From the NCBI GenBank assembly GCA_019722365.1, contig JADFUC010000511.1:992001-1056000 (forward strand): a stretch of DNA of 64,000 bases, written 5' to 3'. Under the pieces are notes generated by a model. It was given only the letters and a program-made list of their open reading frames with translations, ran no database searches and was not told the origin of the DNA. Of the stretch, positions 61,028-64,000 are shown in pieces. This stretch comes from Lithospermum erythrorhizon. Taxonomy: Eukaryota; Streptophyta; Magnoliopsida; Boraginales; Boraginaceae. The position numbers and the translations under genes were made by a program. How positions within the stretch are numbered: position 1 is the stretch's first letter; each line of letters starts with the position of its first letter.

Positions 61028-63556
61028 ATGGATAATATCCATGGTGCCATCTTCCCTTTTTTAATATTCATCTTGCTCAATCTACAAATGAGCCATATAG
61101 TTGCTAGTGATGATCAGTTACAAACTTATATAGTTCATGTACAAATGCCTCATAACCAAATTTCAACTCAGGAGTTCTCAGAAAATCTTGAAAGTTGGTA
61201 TGAATCATTTCTTCCTGCAACCTTGACTACCAGTTCAGGTGATCAAGAGCCATCGCCGCGCTTGGTTTATTCTTACCGCCATATTTTCAGTGGCTTTGCT
61301 GCTAAATTGACACCTATCCAAGTGGAAGCTATGGAAAAGATGGAGGGGTTCTTGTCTGCAAAGCCTCAACGAGTAATCACATTGCATACTACTCATAGCC
61401 CTCGCTTTCTTGGGTTGAGCGGCCAAAGTAGAGGCTTATGGCGTGGTTCAAATTATGGTAAAGGTGTTATTATTGGGCTGTTAGACACTGGAATCCGGCC
61501 TGAACATCCTTCCTTCAACGACGAAGGAATGCCGCCTCCCCCAGCTAAATGGAAAGGGAGTTGTGAAATCGATTTTGCTGCACATTGTAACAGGAAGCTT
61601 ATAGGAGCAAGATCCTTTGAAGGTGGAAATGGAACACCGATGGACTTTGTTGGACATGGCACCCACACCTCAGGTAGTAGATTCATTTGATACAAAAGAA
61701 TTTCTGGTTTTATTTATGCTAACTATATAACACTCATTATACTATTATATCTAATACACGTACTTCATCAGTTTCATAATATAAGACATTTTGATTCTTT
61801 TAAATTTTACATTTGTTCAAATATCAAAATTTTGCGTCGAAAAGTTAAAATGTCTCATAATGTGAAACTATGGAGTATTAGAGCTAAAATGTCAAAACAT
61901 GACAGTGAAAACAGATAGATATTAATGACTACATCTGGAAATGTTATAGGAACGGTTGCGGGCAATTTTGTGAAAGGTGCTGGTGCATTTGGCCAAGCCA
62001 ATGGCACAGCAGCTGGAGTAGCCCCTCTTTCACACATAGCCATGTACAATGTATGCCCCTCTGGTGCATGCTCTGAAAGCAGCACATTGGCTGCGATGGA
62101 TATGGCTATCCATGATGGAGTAGATGTGCTTTCTATTTCATTAGCCAGTACAGGATCTAGCGCTTACTATGATGATAACATCGCAATTGGAGCCTTTAGC
62201 GCTATGGAAAAGGGCATCTTTGTGAGTTGCTCAGCCGGTAATAGTGGTCCATTTTTGGCAAGTGTCTCAAATGTTGCTCCATGGATTCTCACTGTTGGTG
62301 CAAGCACCATCAATAGGAAAATCAAAGCAACCGCTATCCTTGGGAATAGGAAACAATTCAATGGAGAATCATTCTTTCAGCCAAAATCCTTCAAATCGAC
62401 CCAACGGATTCTTATATTCCCGAATAGAACCTCACCATATTGCACCGCAGCAACACTTAAATCTATTAACATCAAAGAAAAAATAGTGTTGTGTGTAGTT
62501 GGTGGAGGAGTACCAGCTGTTTCCAAAGGACTCGCTGTGCAAAATGCTGGCGGCGCTGCTATGATTCTTATGAATGATGTTTATTTGGCCAACACAACAT
62601 CTGCGTCAGCTCATGTTCTACCTGCAACACATGTCAGCTATGCAGATGGGCTTAATATTATCAAGTACATCGATTCGACAACAACTCCAACAGCGACGAT
62701 TATATTCAAAGGTACAATCATTGGTGGTGATAATCATGCTCCAGTAGTAGCTGCATTTTCTTCTAGAGGCCCGAATGCTGCAAGTCCCGGTATATTGAAA
62801 CCTGATATTATAGGCCCTGGAGTGAACATTCTCGCAGCCTGGCCTTACTCAGTTGAAAATAATTTCAATTCTGCTGGATTGAATTTCAACTTTTTATCTG
62901 GAACCTCAATGTCTTGTCCTCACCTTAGTGGTGTCGCGGCATTGTTGAAGAGCGCCCATCCTAGTTGGTCTCCAGCTGCTATTAAATCCGCAATGATGAC
63001 CACTGCTGATATTGTCAACCTAAAGGGAAACAGGATCGAAGACGAGACCTTCCATCCAGCAGATATATTTGCAGTGGGATCTGGTCATATCAACCCATCA
63101 AGGGCCAACAATCCAGGACTCGTTTATGATCTTCAACCTACTGATTACATACCTTATCTCTGTGGTTTATCATATTCGAATCACGAAGTGTCGATCATTG
63201 TAAACCACAATGTCAACTGCTCGAGAGAATCGAGGATAAGTGATTCGCAGCTGAATTATCCTTCGTTTTCAGTGATTCTTGGAAAGAATGCTCGAACGCA
63301 AACTTATTCGAGGAAAGTAACAAATGTTGGTGGAGCACAAACCAACTACATTGCTCATGTTATTAAACCCAGAGATGTTGTTATGAAAGTAGAGCCTACA
63401 ATGCTCAACTTCACAAAGTTAAATCAGGTCTTGACATACAAAGTAACATTCAGCAGATCAGTGACTAATGCAACAGCTGATTTTGCTCATGGTTATCTAA
63501 CTTGGACTTCTACCAAATATTCTGTTAGGAGCCCTATAGTAGTCTTATTATCTTGA
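61028..63556 (+). CDS. Subtilisin-like serine protease (plant subtilase, S8A)
   Basis: Two exons, 61028-61673 and 61950-63556, give 750 aa. A signal peptide (about 1-26, IFPFLIFILLNLQM) is followed by an I9 inhibitor prodomain (TYIVHVQMP to about 118), then the catalytic domain with Asp153 (GLLDTGIRPEHP), His210 (GHGTHTS), the oxyanion Asn313 (AGNSGP) and Ser535 (SGTSMSCPH). A protease-associated insert (about 375-450) and a C-terminal fibronectin III-like domain are in place. All catalytic residues are present, so the secreted enzyme is probably active in the apoplast. Substrate unknown. Most plant subtilases of this branch are intronless or carry few introns; here the single intron follows the GHGTHTS codons and contains a MITE. 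The start is supported by the signal peptide. Confidence 0.95.
61761..61877 (+). mobile_element. Stowaway-like MITE inside the subtilase intron
   Basis: 117 bp with long imperfect terminal inverted repeats: left TACTTCATCAGTTTCATAAT continues to ATAAGACATTTTGATT; right end, read on the minus strand, begins TACTCCATAGTTTCACATTA and continues to TGAGACATTTTAACT. TA flanks both ends. It could fold into one long hairpin. It lies within the 61674-61949 intron. Confidence 0.8.
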
Positions 63557-64000
63557 ATAAATGCTGATAAGTTCAATCAATAGTCAACCAATTCATTTTT
63601 TGTTATTATGTAACTTGTGATAATGATTTCCATTCTTCAAAATTTAATTAATGAACTTTGTGTTCAGTGACCATTGAGATTTTTCTTTAGGGATAGAATG
63701 TTGATGTTTTATTTTCAAAATTATGTAATTCGAATGTTTCCATGCATTTTAAGGTTGAGATCCATACATTTGGCTTTCCCGTCCATCATAGGAAAATTCG
63801 TGAGCAATTAACCATTTTTTCAATTTGTTTGCATAGTTTACTATTACCTCCATCTAAAAATATTGTTCAGTTTTAATGAATGGATTGACTTTTTCAATTA
63901 TGATCTTAACTTTTTAAATATATTATTTAATAATTTATGAAAAATATATCAAAATAAATTGTACTTGGAATTATTTTATTTTAACTTGATAATTTTGATT
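63557..64000. other. 3' flank of the subtilase with a partial MITE end
   Basis: From 63845 the sequence reads TTACCTCCATCTAAAAATAT followed by AT-rich DNA with TTGACTTTTTCAATTATGAT, resembling a Stowaway-like left terminus. The element runs past the window edge, so its right end is not visible. No gene. Confidence 0.4.

Overview
The window is nuclear DNA of a flowering plant, almost certainly a eudicot. It has AT-rich intergenic DNA, GT-AG introns of about 80 bp to over 1 kb, plant-specific gene families (GAMYB-type MYB, plant organellar DNA polymerase I, subtilase, NEP1-interacting RING protein) and plant transposon types. A (TTG)-tailed SINE-like repeat weakly suggests an asterid. The species cannot be fixed from the sequence. 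All gene models are hand-spliced; in every multi-exon model the exon phases join without a frameshift.

Genes, left to right: GT17 glycosyltransferase (-, 13-1098); Rab3GAP catalytic subunit (-, 2285-8694, 14 exons, 695 aa); unusually long GAMYB-like R2R3-MYB (+, 13038-15987, 946 aa); GT31 beta-1,3-galactosyltransferase (-, 17253-20579, 11 exons, 401 aa); RS/RRM RNA-binding protein (-, 24485-26566, 558 aa); NEP1-interacting-type RING-H2 protein (+, 31002-32842, 205 aa); OTU deubiquitinase of the YOD1 type (-, 33110-36064, 208 aa); small MGNC-start protein (+, 45391-45699); organellar DNA polymerase I (-, 47182-53824, 12 exons, 1098 aa); ARID protein with a C-terminal alpha-crystallin-like domain (+, 55120-60002, 12 exons, 586 aa); subtilisin-like protease (+, 61028-63556, 750 aa). 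These are independent housekeeping and regulatory genes. There is no operon-like or clustered pathway.

The spaces between genes hold transposon debris: two copies of a Helitron-like element (1439-1766 and 44625-44970), a decayed Copia retrotransposon on the minus strand with both LTR ends recognisable (about 41760-43863), Stowaway-like MITEs (including one inside the subtilase intron), hAT-like motif-rich tracts, SINE-like pieces, and a degenerate 60-80 bp tandem array at 28.7-29.5 kb.

The most interesting observation is in the MYB gene. The position where GAMYB genes carry the miR159 target is a 27-bp in-frame tandem duplication, so two diverged miR159-like sites lie next to each other. A second observation is a GC-AG intron in the organellar polymerase, just after the exonuclease Asp-Thr-Glu motif. 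I found no entirely new multi-gene system.
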